Below the pieces are notes generated by a model. It was given only the letters and a program-made list of their open reading frames with translations, did not search any database and had not been told where the DNA came from. 64,000 bases of DNA from Salipiger mucosus DSM 16094 (GTDB lineage: Bacteria > Pseudomonadota > Alphaproteobacteria > Rhodobacterales > Rhodobacteraceae), in the NCBI RefSeq assembly GCF_000442255.1, contig NZ_KE557283.1, forward strand, positions 42,536-106,535, read 5' to 3'. Positions within the stretch are counted from its first letter, which is position 1. Each line of letters opens with the position of its first letter. Both the position numbers and the translations under genes were made by a program. Below, in pieces: positions 40,212 to 49,335 of this stretch.

Positions 40212-41648
40212 ATGCCTAGACCAGTTCTTCTTTCCGCCCTGACGCGCCCGGATCGGGCCGAGGGCGGCACAATGCCGGTGCAGCTCTATCGGGATCTCCT
40301 CTCGGCCATTCGCGGCGGCGAGCTGGCTGCGGGCGCGCTCCTGCCATCAAGCCGCGCCGCGGCGGGTCAGCTGGATGTGTCGCGCAGCACGATCAATGAG
40401 GCCTACGATCTGCTGCGGTCGGAAGGCGTGCTCCGCATCCGTCCCGGAGCGGTGCCCGAAGTCCTCCCGGTGCAGGCTGTCGGGGCGTCGAAGCGCCCGG
40501 CGGCAGCGCCGAGCCCGTCGGCGCGCGGTGCGGCGCTGGCGGAGGAACGCAACACCGACAGCGATCGGTCGGAGGACGGGACATTCATCCCCGGTCTTCC
40601 CGACGAGGCGCTCTTTCCTGCCGACGAATGGGCGCGGCTGCTGCGTCGTGCGGCGCGGAGCCGGCCGGGTGGACTTGCCGGCTATAGAGAGACCTTCGGC
40701 CATCCCGCGCTCCGCGCGGCGCTGGCGGAACGGCTGGCGGCCGATCGCGGCGTCCGCGCGGCTCCGGAACAGATTCTGATCACGCCGGGAACCCAGGCCT
40801 CGCTGCATCTCATTGCGCAGGTGATGACCGATCCGGGTGCGCGGGCAGCGATGGAGGATCCGGGGTTTCCCGGTGCGCGGGCGGCGCTTCACGGCGCCGG
40901 CCTGCGGATCGCTCCGGTGCCGATCGACGGCGACGGGATGCGGCCAGACCGGATCCCGAAAGATGCCCGGCTGATCTATGTCACACCGTCGAACCAGTAT
41001 CCGCTTGGCGCCCGTCTTTCGCTGCCGCGGCGGCTGGACCTGCTAGAGCGTGCGCGACACCAGGACGCGCTGATCCTCGAGGACGATTACGACAGCGAAT
41101 TCCTGTGGCGCGGACGCGAGATCGCGGCACTCGCGGCGCATGGCGTAGGCGGCGAGGTCGTCTACATGGGGTCTGCCGCCAAGGTGCTGATGCCGGCGCT
41201 TCGGATCGGCTGGATGAAGGTGCCCGAGGCACTGGTCGAACCGCTTCGGCGCGCGCATCGCAACATGGGTCTGGCGGTCAACCTGCACGCCCAGGCGGCA
41301 CTGGCCGAGATGATGCGCTCGGGCCGCTACCGCGCGCATCTCCGCCGTATTGCGCGCAGCTACGAGGCCCGCGGGATGGCGCTGGCGGATGCCCTGCAAG
41401 GCATTGACGCGCTCGATGTCACCCGGCCCGATGGTGGCGTCCAGCTTTCGGCCCGGTTCGTTGACGGGCGACCGGAATCCGCGGTCCTTTCCAGATTGGC
41501 AATCGCGGGCTATCGACCGGCCGCGTTGTCCTCCTACGCCATTTCCGACCCGGCGACCGGCCTCGTCGCGGGCTACTCGGACGCCACACCGGACCGCGTC
41601 CGCAGGTTCACCGCGGTTCTCGCCGACGCCTTGCGCGGCGTAGGCTGA
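40212..41648 (+). CDS. MocR-type regulator (GntR winged helix plus aminotransferase domain)
   Basis: A 478-residue protein. The GntR winged helix at residues ~20-80 reads LYRDLLSAIRGGELAAGALL and 'SRAAAGQLDVSRSTINEAYD'. A Ser/Arg-rich linker follows, then a fold-type I aminotransferase domain with 'YVTPSNQYPLGARLSLPRRL', 'ALILEDDYDSEFLW' and the PLP lysine in GSAAKVLMPALRIG (usually GTFSK). The protein is divergent from the PNPOx-like and PhzF-like operon, so likely its regulator, sensing PLP or an amino acid-PLP adduct. It differs from the other MocR protein at 19567 in linker and sequence. Confidence 0.88.
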   Translation: MPRPVLLSALTRPDRAEGGTMPVQLYRDLLSAIRGGELAAGALLPSSRAAAGQLDVSRSTINEAYDLLRSEGVLRIRPGAVPEVLPVQAVGASKRPAAAPSPSARGAALAEERNTDSDRSEDGTFIPGLPDEALFPADEWARLLRRAARSRPGGLAGYRETFGHPALRAALAERLAADRGVRAAPEQILITPGTQASLHLIAQVMTDPGARAAMEDPGFPGARAALHGAGLRIAPVPIDGDGMRPDRIPKDARLIYVTPSNQYPLGARLSLPRRLDLLERARHQDALILEDDYDSEFLWRGREIAALAAHGVGGEVVYMGSAAKVLMPALRIGWMKVPEALVEPLRRAHRNMGLAVNLHAQAALAEMMRSGRYRAHLRRIARSYEARGMALADALQGIDALDVTRPDGGVQLSARFVDGRPESAVLSRLAIAGYRPAALSSYAISDPATGLVAGYSDATPDRVRRFTAVLADALRGVG

Positions 41649-41743
41649 CCCGGCCCGACGCGGTGCGACCGAGATCGAAGACCAGTTCCTTGCCCGCGAC
41701 CGATCACGCGCCCCCAGAGCCCCACCCTCACCGGGAAGAACAG

Positions 41744-42121
41744 ATGCCCCAATCCCGCGAGACAGACAGATTCATTGTGTTTTCCGGCTGCTCGGTCGGT
41801 AGAAAGTCAAGCGTGCTCGACCGCGGTCTGATCGACGCCGTTGCCGCCCATGAACATGACACGGGAGATACCGTCTTTCGGGGGCATCTCGCCCGATCCC
41901 GCTACGGTCCAACGGTCTTTTTCACCCCGCCCTGGAGCGAGATCTTCGCAACCATCTTCGCAACCAGTGCGGAGCGCTGGCACGGTTTTCACGAGGCAAG
42001 CCGGGAATACGAGCTGCTGCGGTCGGTCTACGCGAACCTCGGCTACGACCTGCGCGAACTCGCAAGCGCGCCGGTTCCGAACCGAGCCGACGCCCTGCTA
42101 TCCACGCTCGGGCTGTCATGA
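41744..42121 (+). CDS. AAA_28-type ATP-binding protein with internal deletion
   Basis: A 125-residue frame. It starts like P-loop kinases of the AAA_28 family (RFIVFSGCS-VGRKS, normally GCSGGGKST) and then jumps straight to the second half (LDRGLIDAVAAHEHDTG, then 'RSRYGPTVFFTPPWSEIFAT'). About 60-70 codons of the nucleotide-binding region are missing and the Walker A lysine motif is altered, so ATP binding is doubtful. The start has a weak GGGAAG signal. The last 79 bases overlap the convergent LysR gene. Probably a decayed gene that kept its frame; annotated as coding because the frame is open. Confidence 0.55.
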   Translation: MPQSRETDRFIVFSGCSVGRKSSVLDRGLIDAVAAHEHDTGDTVFRGHLARSRYGPTVFFTPPWSEIFATIFATSAERWHGFHEASREYELLRSVYANLGYDLRELASAPVPNRADALLSTLGLS

Positions 42122-43029
42122 GCGGGCATGTCGACCCGGCCTTGCGCCGACAGGAAATCCAGAACGACGCGCAACCGCGCGGGTAGCTTTCCCCCGGCGC
42201 CAAGCCAGATGGCATGAAACGGCTCGCAATTGCCTGTGTTGACCTCGGGCAACAACGCGACAAGCCGCCCGTCGCTCAGATCGGCCTCTACCGTAAAGCG
42301 GGCCAGGCGCGCGATTCCTAGCCCGTGAAGCGCCATGCGTCGCGCTGCCTCGCCGTCACTGGCCAGAAGCCGGGGCCGCAGCGACAGGTCCATGCATGCT
42401 CCGTCCTTCAGAATCGGCCAGGCGACCGATCGGCGGCGATAGGACAAGCCGATCAGATCGTGACGCGACAACGCCTCCGGGTCCTCAGGCCGTCCGGCCC
42501 GCGCAAGATAGGCCGGGGCGGCGGCGAATATCAGCGGCGAGGCGCCAAGACGCCGCGCGATCAGGCTCGAGGACGGCATTGGTCCCGCCCGGATCGCGAT
42601 ATCCGCCTCGGCCCCGATCAGATCCACGACCTCGTCGGTCTGGCCGACGGTGATCGAAAGGCCGGGATGCTCGGCCAGCAGGCGGCCGAGCGCGGGATAG
42701 AGCACGTGTTCGGCATAGGAGGCCGAGGTGCTAATATGCACCCGGCCCTCGGGAGACTGCGCACGTCCCGCCGCGCATTCGGCCTCGTGGAGCTCTTCGA
42801 GGATCGTCAGCGCGCGTCGATGCAGGTCCTCTCCCTCCGCGGTCAGGGTCAGCCTCCGAGTGTTGCGGACGATAAGACGTGCGCCAAGCCGTCCCTCGAG
42901 CCGGGAAATCGTCTTGGAGACGGCTGAGGGGGTCAGTCCGCCCGCGCGGGCGGCCGCCGAAAAGCTGCCCTCAGCAGCGACCAGAGCGAAGATCTCCAGC
43001 TCGCGAAGCCGTCCGGGATCGCCAAGCAT
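42043..43029 (-). CDS. LysR-family regulator (divergent from MFS gene)
   Basis: A 328-residue LysR regulator: helix-turn-helix LEIFALVAAEGSFSAAARAG followed by 'LTPSAVSKTISRLEGRLGAR', then a CrgA-like substrate-binding domain (SPEGRVHISTSASYAEHVLY, 'DEVVDLIGAEADIAIRAG'). The family end 'LPARLRVVLDFLSAQGRVDM' is followed by about 30 extra residues without homology, which run into the overlapping ATPase remnant; the natural stop may have been lost. It is divergent from an MFS transporter and an aldo/keto reductase (43130, 44300), its probable targets. Confidence 0.86.
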   Translation of the reverse strand: MLGDPGRLRELEIFALVAAEGSFSAAARAGGLTPSAVSKTISRLEGRLGARLIVRNTRRLTLTAEGEDLHRRALTILEELHEAECAAGRAQSPEGRVHISTSASYAEHVLYPALGRLLAEHPGLSITVGQTDEVVDLIGAEADIAIRAGPMPSSSLIARRLGASPLIFAAAPAYLARAGRPEDPEALSRHDLIGLSYRRRSVAWPILKDGACMDLSLRPRLLASDGEAARRMALHGLGIARLARFTVEADLSDGRLVALLPEVNTGNCEPFHAIWLGAGGKLPARLRVVLDFLSAQGRVDMPAHDSPSVDSRASARFGTGALASSRRS

Positions 43030-43129
43030 TGTTCCTCCGGTTCACAAAACTTGTTCCGCGTTTCCTTCTAGTCGCAAACGGGCCGCGTCGCCAGTTTCGC
43101 GTCAATTGACACCGGAAAGGGGGAACATC

Positions 43130-44275
43130 ATGCCGAAGGGACTCTATGCGCTTGCCGTCGGTGCCTTCGGAATCGGCATCACCGAATTCGTCATCATGGG
43201 GCTCCTCGTGGAGGTCGCGGAAGATCTCGGGGTCTCCATAGCGTCGGCGGGCACGCTGATCTCGGGCTATGCAATGGGCGTGGTGGTCGGCGCGCCGATC
43301 CTGACCGTCCTGACGGCCCGATGGCAGCGTCGTCGAGCACTACTTGCGCTGATGGCGATCTTCGTGGCCGGAAATGCGGCCTGTGCGCTGGCGCCGGGCT
43401 TCTGGTCACTGTTCGCGGCACGGGTGCTGACGGCGCTGACCCACGGAACCTTCTTCGGCGTCGGGTCGGTCGTCGCGCAAAAGCTCGTCCCGAGCGACCG
43501 CAAGGCCTCGGCCATCGCAGTTGTCTTCACTGGCCTGACGCTTGCCAATGTGCTGGGAGTCCCGGTGGGAACCTGGCTCGGCCAGCAGGCCGGATGGCGC
43601 ACGACATTCTGGGCGGTTTCAGCGATCGGCGTTCTTGCCCTTTGGGTAATGTGGCGTGCCCTGCCCCGGACCGGAACTGCCGGAAAGGGCAGCGACTGGC
43701 GCGAGGACCTTCGTGTGCTGACCCGCGGCCCGGTCCTGAGCGGGCTGGCCGTGACGGTGCTCGGCTATGCAGGGGTCTTCGCCGTCTTCACCTATGTCAC
43801 GCCGCTCCTTACCGTCTCGGCGGGCCTCTTGGAGGCAGCGATCGCCCCCATCCTGCTGGGCTTCGGCGGCGGCTTGGTGATCGGCAACGTCGCAGGCGGC
43901 CGCCTCGCCGACCGCAGCTTGGTACCGGCCGTGCTGTCGACGCTCGCCGCACTGGCCCTCGTGCTGCTGCTGCTCGGAGCCGGCGCGAAAAACCCTGTCG
44001 CCGCCACAGTGTTGATCGTGGCGCTGGGGGCAGCAGGATTTTCCACGGTACCTCCGCTGCAGGCCTGGGTCATCGCGCAGGCGGACGGCGTCGGTCAGGC
44101 TCTCGCCGCCTCTGTTAACATCGCAGCCTTCAACCTCGGCAACGCCATTGGCGCGTGGACCGGCGGCCTACTGATCGACCGTGGAACGCCCTACGCGGAC
44201 CTGCCCTATGTCGCTGCACTCTTCCCGCTCGGCGCGCTCGCTCTGGCCGTCGCCGCGACGCGCCGCGCAACCTAA
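43130..44275 (+). CDS. MFS transporter, arabinose-efflux (DHA1)-like
   Basis: A 381-residue major facilitator with 12 transmembrane helices. It begins PKGLYALAVGAFGIGITEFV (the AraJ/YdhP-type start), with motif A-like 'TARWQRRRALLALMAIFVAG', and the 'RVLTALTHGTFFGVGSVVAQ' and 'PVGTWLGQQAGWRTTFWAVS' segments of sugar/drug efflux permeases. ATG 43130 follows AGGGGG by four bases. The open frame extends 134 codons upstream over the LysR gene, which is a shadow. It lies 24 bases before the aldo/keto reductase; both are probably controlled by the divergent LysR gene at 42043. Confidence 0.9.
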   Translation: MPKGLYALAVGAFGIGITEFVIMGLLVEVAEDLGVSIASAGTLISGYAMGVVVGAPILTVLTARWQRRRALLALMAIFVAGNAACALAPGFWSLFAARVLTALTHGTFFGVGSVVAQKLVPSDRKASAIAVVFTGLTLANVLGVPVGTWLGQQAGWRTTFWAVSAIGVLALWVMWRALPRTGTAGKGSDWREDLRVLTRGPVLSGLAVTVLGYAGVFAVFTYVTPLLTVSAGLLEAAIAPILLGFGGGLVIGNVAGGRLADRSLVPAVLSTLAALALVLLLLGAGAKNPVAATVLIVALGAAGFSTVPPLQAWVIAQADGVGQALAASVNIAAFNLGNAIGAWTGGLLIDRGTPYADLPYVAALFPLGALALAVAATRRAT

Positions 44276-44299
44276 CCTCACAGCAAAGGAGCTCAACTT

Positions 44300-45334
44300 A
44301 TGGACTATCGTCAACTCGGCCGCTCGGGCCTGCGCATTCCCGCGCTGAGCTTCGGGGCCGGCACCTTCGGCGGAAGCGGCCCGCTCTTCTCGAACTGGGG
44401 AACCACGGGGGTGGAAGAAGCCCGTCGCCTGATCGAAATCTGCCTCGAGGCCGGGGTCACGCTTTTCGACACGGCAGACGTCTATTCCGAAGGCCGCTCC
44501 GAGGAGGTCTTGGGCGCGGCGCTCGAAGGGCGCCGTGACAGCGCCATGATCTCGACCAAGACCGCCCTGCCGATGGGCGACGGGCCGGGCGATTGGGGCA
44601 ATTCGCGCCCCCGGCTGCTGGCCTCAGTCGACACGGCGCTGCGACGCCTCCGCACCGACAGGATAGATCTCCTGCAACTCCACGCCTTCGACAGCTTCAC
44701 GCCAGTCGAGGAGTTGCTCGGCACCCTCGAAATACTGGTAAGGTCGGGCAAGGTGCTGCACTGGGGCGTGTCGAACTATCCTGGCTGGGCACTGATGCAG
44801 GCGATCGAACGCGCTGACCGGCACGGCTGGCCACGCCCCGTGGTGCAGCAGGTCTACTATTCGCTCGTCGGTCGCGACTATGAATGGGACCTGATGCCAC
44901 TCGGCGCGCGCGAGGGTGTAGGCGCGATGATCTGGAGCCCCCTGGGTTGGGGCCGGCTGACGGGGAAAATCCGCCGCGGCACGCCACGGCCTGGGACCAG
45001 CCGCCTACACGAAACCGAAAGCTTCGGGCCCCCGGTTGCCGACGAGCATCTCTTCGCGGTGGTCAACGCGCTCGACACAGTTGCCGAGGAAACCGGAAAG
45101 AGCGTGCCGCAAATCGCCCTCAACTGGCTGACGCGACAACCCACCGTGTCCAGCGTGATCATCGGTGCGCGCGACGAAGCACAGCTTCGGCAAAATCTGG
45201 GGGCTATCGGCTGGTCACTGAGCGACACACAGGTCCAACGTCTAAATGCCGCCTCGACGCGCGACGCGCCCTATCCGGCCTTCCCATATCGGCGGCAGGA
45301 GGCGTTCGCCCGGCTGTTTCCACCGATGGTCTAG
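44300..45334 (+). CDS. Aldo/keto reductase
   Basis: A 344-residue NADPH-dependent aldo/keto reductase. The catalytic tetrad is in place: Asp and Tyr in LFDTADVYSEG (residues ~54-59), Lys in ISTKTALPM and His in LLQLHAFDSF. The C-terminal cofactor-binding 'VSSVIIGARDEAQLRQNLGA' (IPGxx equivalent) is also clear. It reduces aldehydes or ketones. GGAG lies upstream of the ATG. The context (efflux gene directly before it, LysR regulator) suggests detoxification of a reactive carbonyl or sugar-derived compound. Complete in length. Confidence 0.9.
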   Translation: MDYRQLGRSGLRIPALSFGAGTFGGSGPLFSNWGTTGVEEARRLIEICLEAGVTLFDTADVYSEGRSEEVLGAALEGRRDSAMISTKTALPMGDGPGDWGNSRPRLLASVDTALRRLRTDRIDLLQLHAFDSFTPVEELLGTLEILVRSGKVLHWGVSNYPGWALMQAIERADRHGWPRPVVQQVYYSLVGRDYEWDLMPLGAREGVGAMIWSPLGWGRLTGKIRRGTPRPGTSRLHETESFGPPVADEHLFAVVNALDTVAEETGKSVPQIALNWLTRQPTVSSVIIGARDEAQLRQNLGAIGWSLSDTQVQRLNAASTRDAPYPAFPYRRQEAFARLFPPMV

Positions 45335-45962
45335 GCTTGGCAACATACCTTCGCAGCGACGCTCCGGTCGCCGCCGGAAGCGATAGCCCTGCTTGGCCGG
45401 ACGCAAGCAATACTCGTTTGCGACCTTCGCCTCTTCTCCACCAGCCTGCTTTGGGGATCAGAGGCGTTATCGAAAAGGGACGCGTGATGAATGGACGACT
45501 GCTCTTCGTCTTGTTGATGGTGGAAGATGCCGACCGGACCAGGCGCCGGAACGAGGATCAGGCGGCGCACATCTACGCCGCCTGGCGGTTCGCGAAGCGC
45601 GGGACCGCCAGACTGCGCGACGTTGCCGTTTCCGTACTGTTTGCCATCTTCCGAATGCGTCGCAGTTCGCCTCCGAAACAGCGGAGCCCAGAAGAGTCAT
45701 GCTACTCCTAAGTACATACGATCATGACCTTTTCGGAAGTCGACGGGCATGGTGGCACCGACGATACAACGCGATTGCCCGGGCGGTATAATGTCGTCTC
45801 GCACGGCGCGGCGGCGAATTCGGCGATCCGCGTAGCATCGTCGTGTCCGCCACCCATAGGACAATCACTCCGGCAACGATCTCGATGCGGCACGGGTCCA
45901 CCGTGTTGGAGGAGCCGATGCTCATGGGCGGCTTGGGTTCTGTCTGAATAGCCCAGCGCTTC
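45335..45962. other. Gene-poor region with a possible small ORF at 45487-45711
   Basis: Between the aldo/keto reductase and the MarR-GNAT gene. A frame at 45487-45711 would give a 74-residue basic protein (MNGRLLFVLLMVEDADRTRR start), with no ribosome binding site or homology that I can see. The rest looks non-coding. No clear terminator or palindrome stands out. Confidence 0.35.
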
Positions 45963-46925
45963 TTAGACGCCCTCGTGCCTCAGTTTTTGCTGCCGCACGA
46001 AAAGTTGTTCCGTGACTTTCTCACCCCATTGCGTGCCGGCTCGCTCCTCTTCCAAAGTAAATCCGTGCGCTTCGTACAAGTGTCGAGCCGCGTTTAGGCC
46101 GCTAAATGTCCAAAGATGAGTTTCCGAGAATTCTTGTTCATCGACGAACTCAATTGCTGCGCGGAGCAATCCGCGTCCAGCCCCGGCTCCTCTGAGCCCG
46201 TCATCGACGATGAACCAGCGGAGATGGGCTACACCTTCACCCAAGTCTACGCCATCAATTGCTATTGATCCGACGACTTGCTGTCTGAGCATTGCCGCCC
46301 AGATGGCATCCTTGGGGCTGTCCCGGCGTGAGCAAAACTCTGCAAGCCCACCCGCGACAACAGACTCGAACTGCTGCCCGAATCCCGATGCGCGCGAATA
46401 GTACCGCGCATGCATTTCGGTGATCCGGGCAATGAGCCCGGTTTGATAGCCCCTGACAATCTCGACACTGGAAGCCGCTGCCGCATGGTCTGCCCGACCG
46501 GCCAAAGCCCTTGCATAAAGGGTTAGCCCCTCCACTACTGCCTGCTGCTGTGTTGGCCCGAGTTGGGCAAGCGCGTCCGAGACCTGAGCACGAGCAAAGG
46601 CGTGGATTGTCGCCACGCGTTGCTTGCCACGATCCGTCAGAGTCAAACACTTCGCACGGCCATCACCTGCAGTTTGCGCTATCACGAAGCCCGCTTCGGT
46701 CAGCTTGTTGAGAAGCCGACTAATACGTGACTTGCCGAGACGGAGGCGCTTCGCTAGATCCCGACCAGTCAATTCGACGGCATCGATCTCGATCAACGCA
46801 TGGACGGTCAAGGGCGATAGAGGGGTGCCGGCGAAATCACCCCCCATGAAGCCAAGCTCGCGAACCAGATTACGCGATGCGTAGCGAATTTCTTCGACCG
46901 TGTTCGATACAGCTTCCTCAGACAC
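45963..46925 (-). CDS. Bifunctional MarR regulator-GNAT acetyltransferase
   Basis: A 320-residue fusion. Residues ~1-140 are a MarR winged helix (ELTGRDLAKRLRLGKSRISR, then 'LLNKLTEAGFVIAQTAGDGR'). Residues ~165-315 are a GNAT acetyltransferase with acetyl-CoA loop GLRGAGAGRGLLRAAIEFV and the C-terminal 'LNAARHLYEAHGFTLEEE'. This is a known domain order in proteobacteria; the enzyme part may acetylate a small molecule or sense it. It is a stand-alone gene with no obvious target; the next gene upstream is a LysE exporter in the same direction, 112 bases away. AT-rich sequence before the start (TTAGGTGTATTAAAC) may hold its promoter. Confidence 0.87.
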   Translation of the reverse strand: MSEEAVSNTVEEIRYASRNLVRELGFMGGDFAGTPLSPLTVHALIEIDAVELTGRDLAKRLRLGKSRISRLLNKLTEAGFVIAQTAGDGRAKCLTLTDRGKQRVATIHAFARAQVSDALAQLGPTQQQAVVEGLTLYARALAGRADHAAAASSVEIVRGYQTGLIARITEMHARYYSRASGFGQQFESVVAGGLAEFCSRRDSPKDAIWAAMLRQQVVGSIAIDGVDLGEGVAHLRWFIVDDGLRGAGAGRGLLRAAIEFVDEQEFSETHLWTFSGLNAARHLYEAHGFTLEEERAGTQWGEKVTEQLFVRQQKLRHEGV

Positions 46926-47037
46926 TAGTTAAGCTCCTTTTTAGGTGTATTAAACAACCGGTCTTGATGATCGGTGCAGTGTCAATCGATTTGAAGGTGC
47001 CCGACGTAGCGACAGTGACGCGTAAGCCTCCGGAGCG

Positions 47038-47634
47038 TCACAGATAATCCTTCCACACCGACAAGATCGACAGCAGCAAGAAGCCGGCCAGCATCAGGTT
47101 GAGGACGCGCCATTGGCCCGGTGTGCGAAGCCTCCTCGCGAGAGCGGACCCGCCAAGGCACCACAGGGTCAGGGAGATCGCGCTCAAGGCGGCGAAGACC
47201 GGGACGAAGATGAGCGCCAACATCACCGGGCCGGGCGCGACGTCGCCGTAGGTCGCCGCCGCACCGAGCGAGGTCGTCCAGGCCTTGGGGTTGAGCCAGA
47301 GCAGCGCCACCCCGCCGCCGAAGCCGATCGCCGGTTTGCGATTTTCCAGATCCGGCGCGCCGCTGGTCGCGATCATCCAGGCGAGCCAGGCGAAATACCC
47401 GGTCGCGATCGCGGCGAGAGCCAGACGCAGCGGCGGATAGGCCAGAAACAGGCTGCCGAGACCAAGCGCCGACAATCCAGCCATCGATGCGAGCCCGCAG
47501 ACCAGCCCAGCTAGCAGCGGAGATGAGCGGCGGAAGCCATGGCTCATCCCGGACGACGCGGCAAGTGCAGTCGCCCCGCCGGGCGTGATCGTCGAGACCG
47601 CGACAAAGACGAGGAGCGCAAGGAAAAGCGGCAT
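47038..47634 (-). CDS. LysE-family exporter
   Basis: A 198-residue membrane protein with about six helices. The N-terminal signature is ITPGGATALAASSGMSHGFR (PGP pattern modified to PGG), followed by 'GYFAWLAWMIATS' and 'ALLWLNPKAWTTSLGAAATY' (NPK motif). It exports an amino acid or related compound. It is divergent from a LysR gene (47731), with an 18-bp perfect palindrome 15 bases upstream of its start, so likely regulated by that LysR protein. A second LysE gene follows the LysR gene at 48654, an unusual arrangement with one regulator between two exporters. Confidence 0.87.
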   Translation of the reverse strand: MPLFLALLVFVAVSTITPGGATALAASSGMSHGFRRSSPLLAGLVCGLASMAGLSALGLGSLFLAYPPLRLALAAIATGYFAWLAWMIATSGAPDLENRKPAIGFGGGVALLWLNPKAWTTSLGAAATYGDVAPGPVMLALIFVPVFAALSAISLTLWCLGGSALARRLRTPGQWRVLNLMLAGFLLLSILSVWKDYL

Positions 47635-47648
47635 GGAGCGACCTCCGT

Positions 47649-47666
47649 AGTTTCGATGCCGAAACT
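47649..47666. promoter_or_regulatory. Candidate operator between LysE and LysR genes
   Basis: AGTTTCG-atgc-CGAAACT, a perfect palindrome with 7-bp arms and a 4-bp spacer, 15 bases upstream of the LysE start and 65 bases from the LysR start. At this position it could block or recruit polymerase on the exporter side. Confidence 0.6.
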
Positions 47667-47730
47667 GGAGATATGACCGACAATAGAAAAACTAATTTGT
47701 ATTCACAAAGGCATCACGTATTGTAATGGC

Positions 47731-48618
47731 ATGATACGCAACCTGCATCCCCAATGGCTTCGGACCTTCGTCACCGTCTGCGAAAGCGGCAGCATGACCC
47801 GCGCCAGCGAGATTCTCAACATGACGCAGGGCGCCGTCAGCCAACAGATCAGGAAGCTCGAGGAAACCCTTGGAGCCGCCGTGCTCGACCGTGGGGCGCA
47901 GCGCGTCATCCCGACAGGCGCCGGGGAGCGTCTTCTCGGAAATGCCCGCAGGATGCTGTCTCTAAACGATGCCATTATGGCGGAAATGACGGATCTGGGG
48001 CAGTCGGGCAGCGCGACAATCGGCGTGCCGCTGGACCTCATATCGACCGATACACTCCCGCGCCTCCTGCGGAGCTTCGCGCTGTGTTACCCGAATGTGG
48101 AACTCTCGCTCAAATGCGCCGCCACACCCGTACTCAAGGATGACGTAGCGGCGGGACGCGTGGACGTCGCGCTGTTGGAGGAAGTATCCATTGATCAACT
48201 CGGCGAGCCACTATTCTCCGACCGTCTCGTCTGGGTCGGCGCACCCAATGCCCGCGTCGTCGACGAAAGACCGCTGAAGGTATCGCTCATCAGCGGGGCG
48301 TGCGTGTTTCGGCCGCTTGTCCTGAAGGCGCTGGACGAGTGCGGTCTGGACTGGCGAAGCGTCTTCGAGAGCGACAACAGGGATGCCACCGTGGGCATGG
48401 TCCGGGTCGATCTGGCGGTCACCGCGCTTCTCTCCTCGACACTCCCGGGGGGACTGGTCGAGTTGCCCGCCTCGCGGGGCCTGCCGCCCCTTCCTGAAAT
48501 GAACATCACGCTCACCCTGGCGCCGAACCCCAAGGCCGAGGCGCGACAGCTTGCCGACCATATCCGTTCAGCCGTCGGCAGGCCGCCACCGCGGAACGTC
48601 GCCCTGTTGGCAGGGTAG
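47731..48618 (+). CDS. LysR-family regulator between two LysE genes
   Basis: A 295-residue LysR regulator: helix-turn-helix WLRTFVTVCESGSMTRASEI, then 'NMTQGAVSQQIRKLEETLGA', and a substrate-binding domain typical of the amino acid-sensing group ('PLDLISTDTLPRLLRSFALC', 'DVALLEEVSIDQLGEPLFSD'). Short ATG start at 47731 after an AT-rich promoter-like patch. It is divergent from one LysE exporter and 35 bases upstream of another, so may control both. The C-terminal 'LPGGLVELPASRGLPPLPEM' is complete. Confidence 0.88.
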   Translation: MIRNLHPQWLRTFVTVCESGSMTRASEILNMTQGAVSQQIRKLEETLGAAVLDRGAQRVIPTGAGERLLGNARRMLSLNDAIMAEMTDLGQSGSATIGVPLDLISTDTLPRLLRSFALCYPNVELSLKCAATPVLKDDVAAGRVDVALLEEVSIDQLGEPLFSDRLVWVGAPNARVVDERPLKVSLISGACVFRPLVLKALDECGLDWRSVFESDNRDATVGMVRVDLAVTALLSSTLPGGLVELPASRGLPPLPEMNITLTLAPNPKAEARQLADHIRSAVGRPPPRNVALLAG

Positions 48619-48653
48619 ATGGGCGAAAATGCCAGTCGAAGGAGACGCTTCCC

Positions 48654-49313
48654 ATGAGCCCGTACGCTTTTTCGCAGGAGATCCCGGTGATCGTCTCGAC
48701 ACTTGGCGTCTATATCATGATCGTCGTCAGCCCGGGACCAGCCTTCGCGCTCGTCGCCCAGTCGGCCCTCTCAGGCAGAAGCTACAAGGCCGCCGGCGCG
48801 ACGCTCGGCCTCGCTTCGGCCGCGGCGCTCTATGCCGCGCTTTCAATGGCCGGCCTGCTGCTGGTGATCCAGAGCACGGGCTGGTTGCTGCGCGCCGTCC
48901 AACTCGCCGGCGGGGCCTATCTGATTTGGCTCGGTATCGTATTGTGGCGGGACGGGGGAGCCGCAGAGTCCGCCACCGGAGTCCCCGACAGCCCACTGCG
49001 CGGGGCCGGCGCGCGCGACGGCTTTCTGAGGGGAATGCGGCAGGGGGTGACCGTGAATCTCGCCAACCCGAAGGCGATCGTGTTTTTCGTGAGCGTCTAT
49101 TCCGTCCTGATCCCGCCGGATGCCTCGCTCGCCGCGCGGGTGGCGATCATCGCCGGCGGGTTCCTGATGGAACTCTTGTGGTACGGAGTATCGGCGATGT
49201 TCCTGTCACGTGGGTGGATCCGACGCTGGTATCTCCGCCTGTCAGGGACCATCAACCGCCTCTTCTCCTGTGGTCTCTTCTATTTCGGCGCGAAGACACT
49301 GGCAGGCCGGTGA
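48654..49313 (+). CDS. LysE-family exporter
   Basis: A 219-residue membrane protein with six predicted helices: 'IMIVVSPGPAFALVAQSALS' (PGP motif), 'LAGGAYLIWLGIVLWRDG' and 'GVTVNLANPKAIVFFVSVYS' (NPK motif), the full LysE/RhtB pattern. An extra-long N-terminus precedes helix 1. GAAGGAGA lies before the ATG. It follows the LysR gene by 35 bases on the same strand, so it is probably co-transcribed with its own regulator. The substrate is likely an amino acid. Confidence 0.88.
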   Translation: MSPYAFSQEIPVIVSTLGVYIMIVVSPGPAFALVAQSALSGRSYKAAGATLGLASAAALYAALSMAGLLLVIQSTGWLLRAVQLAGGAYLIWLGIVLWRDGGAAESATGVPDSPLRGAGARDGFLRGMRQGVTVNLANPKAIVFFVSVYSVLIPPDASLAARVAIIAGGFLMELLWYGVSAMFLSRGWIRRWYLRLSGTINRLFSCGLFYFGAKTLAGR

Positions 49314-49335
49314 CAAGAACGGGCCGAATGCCGGG

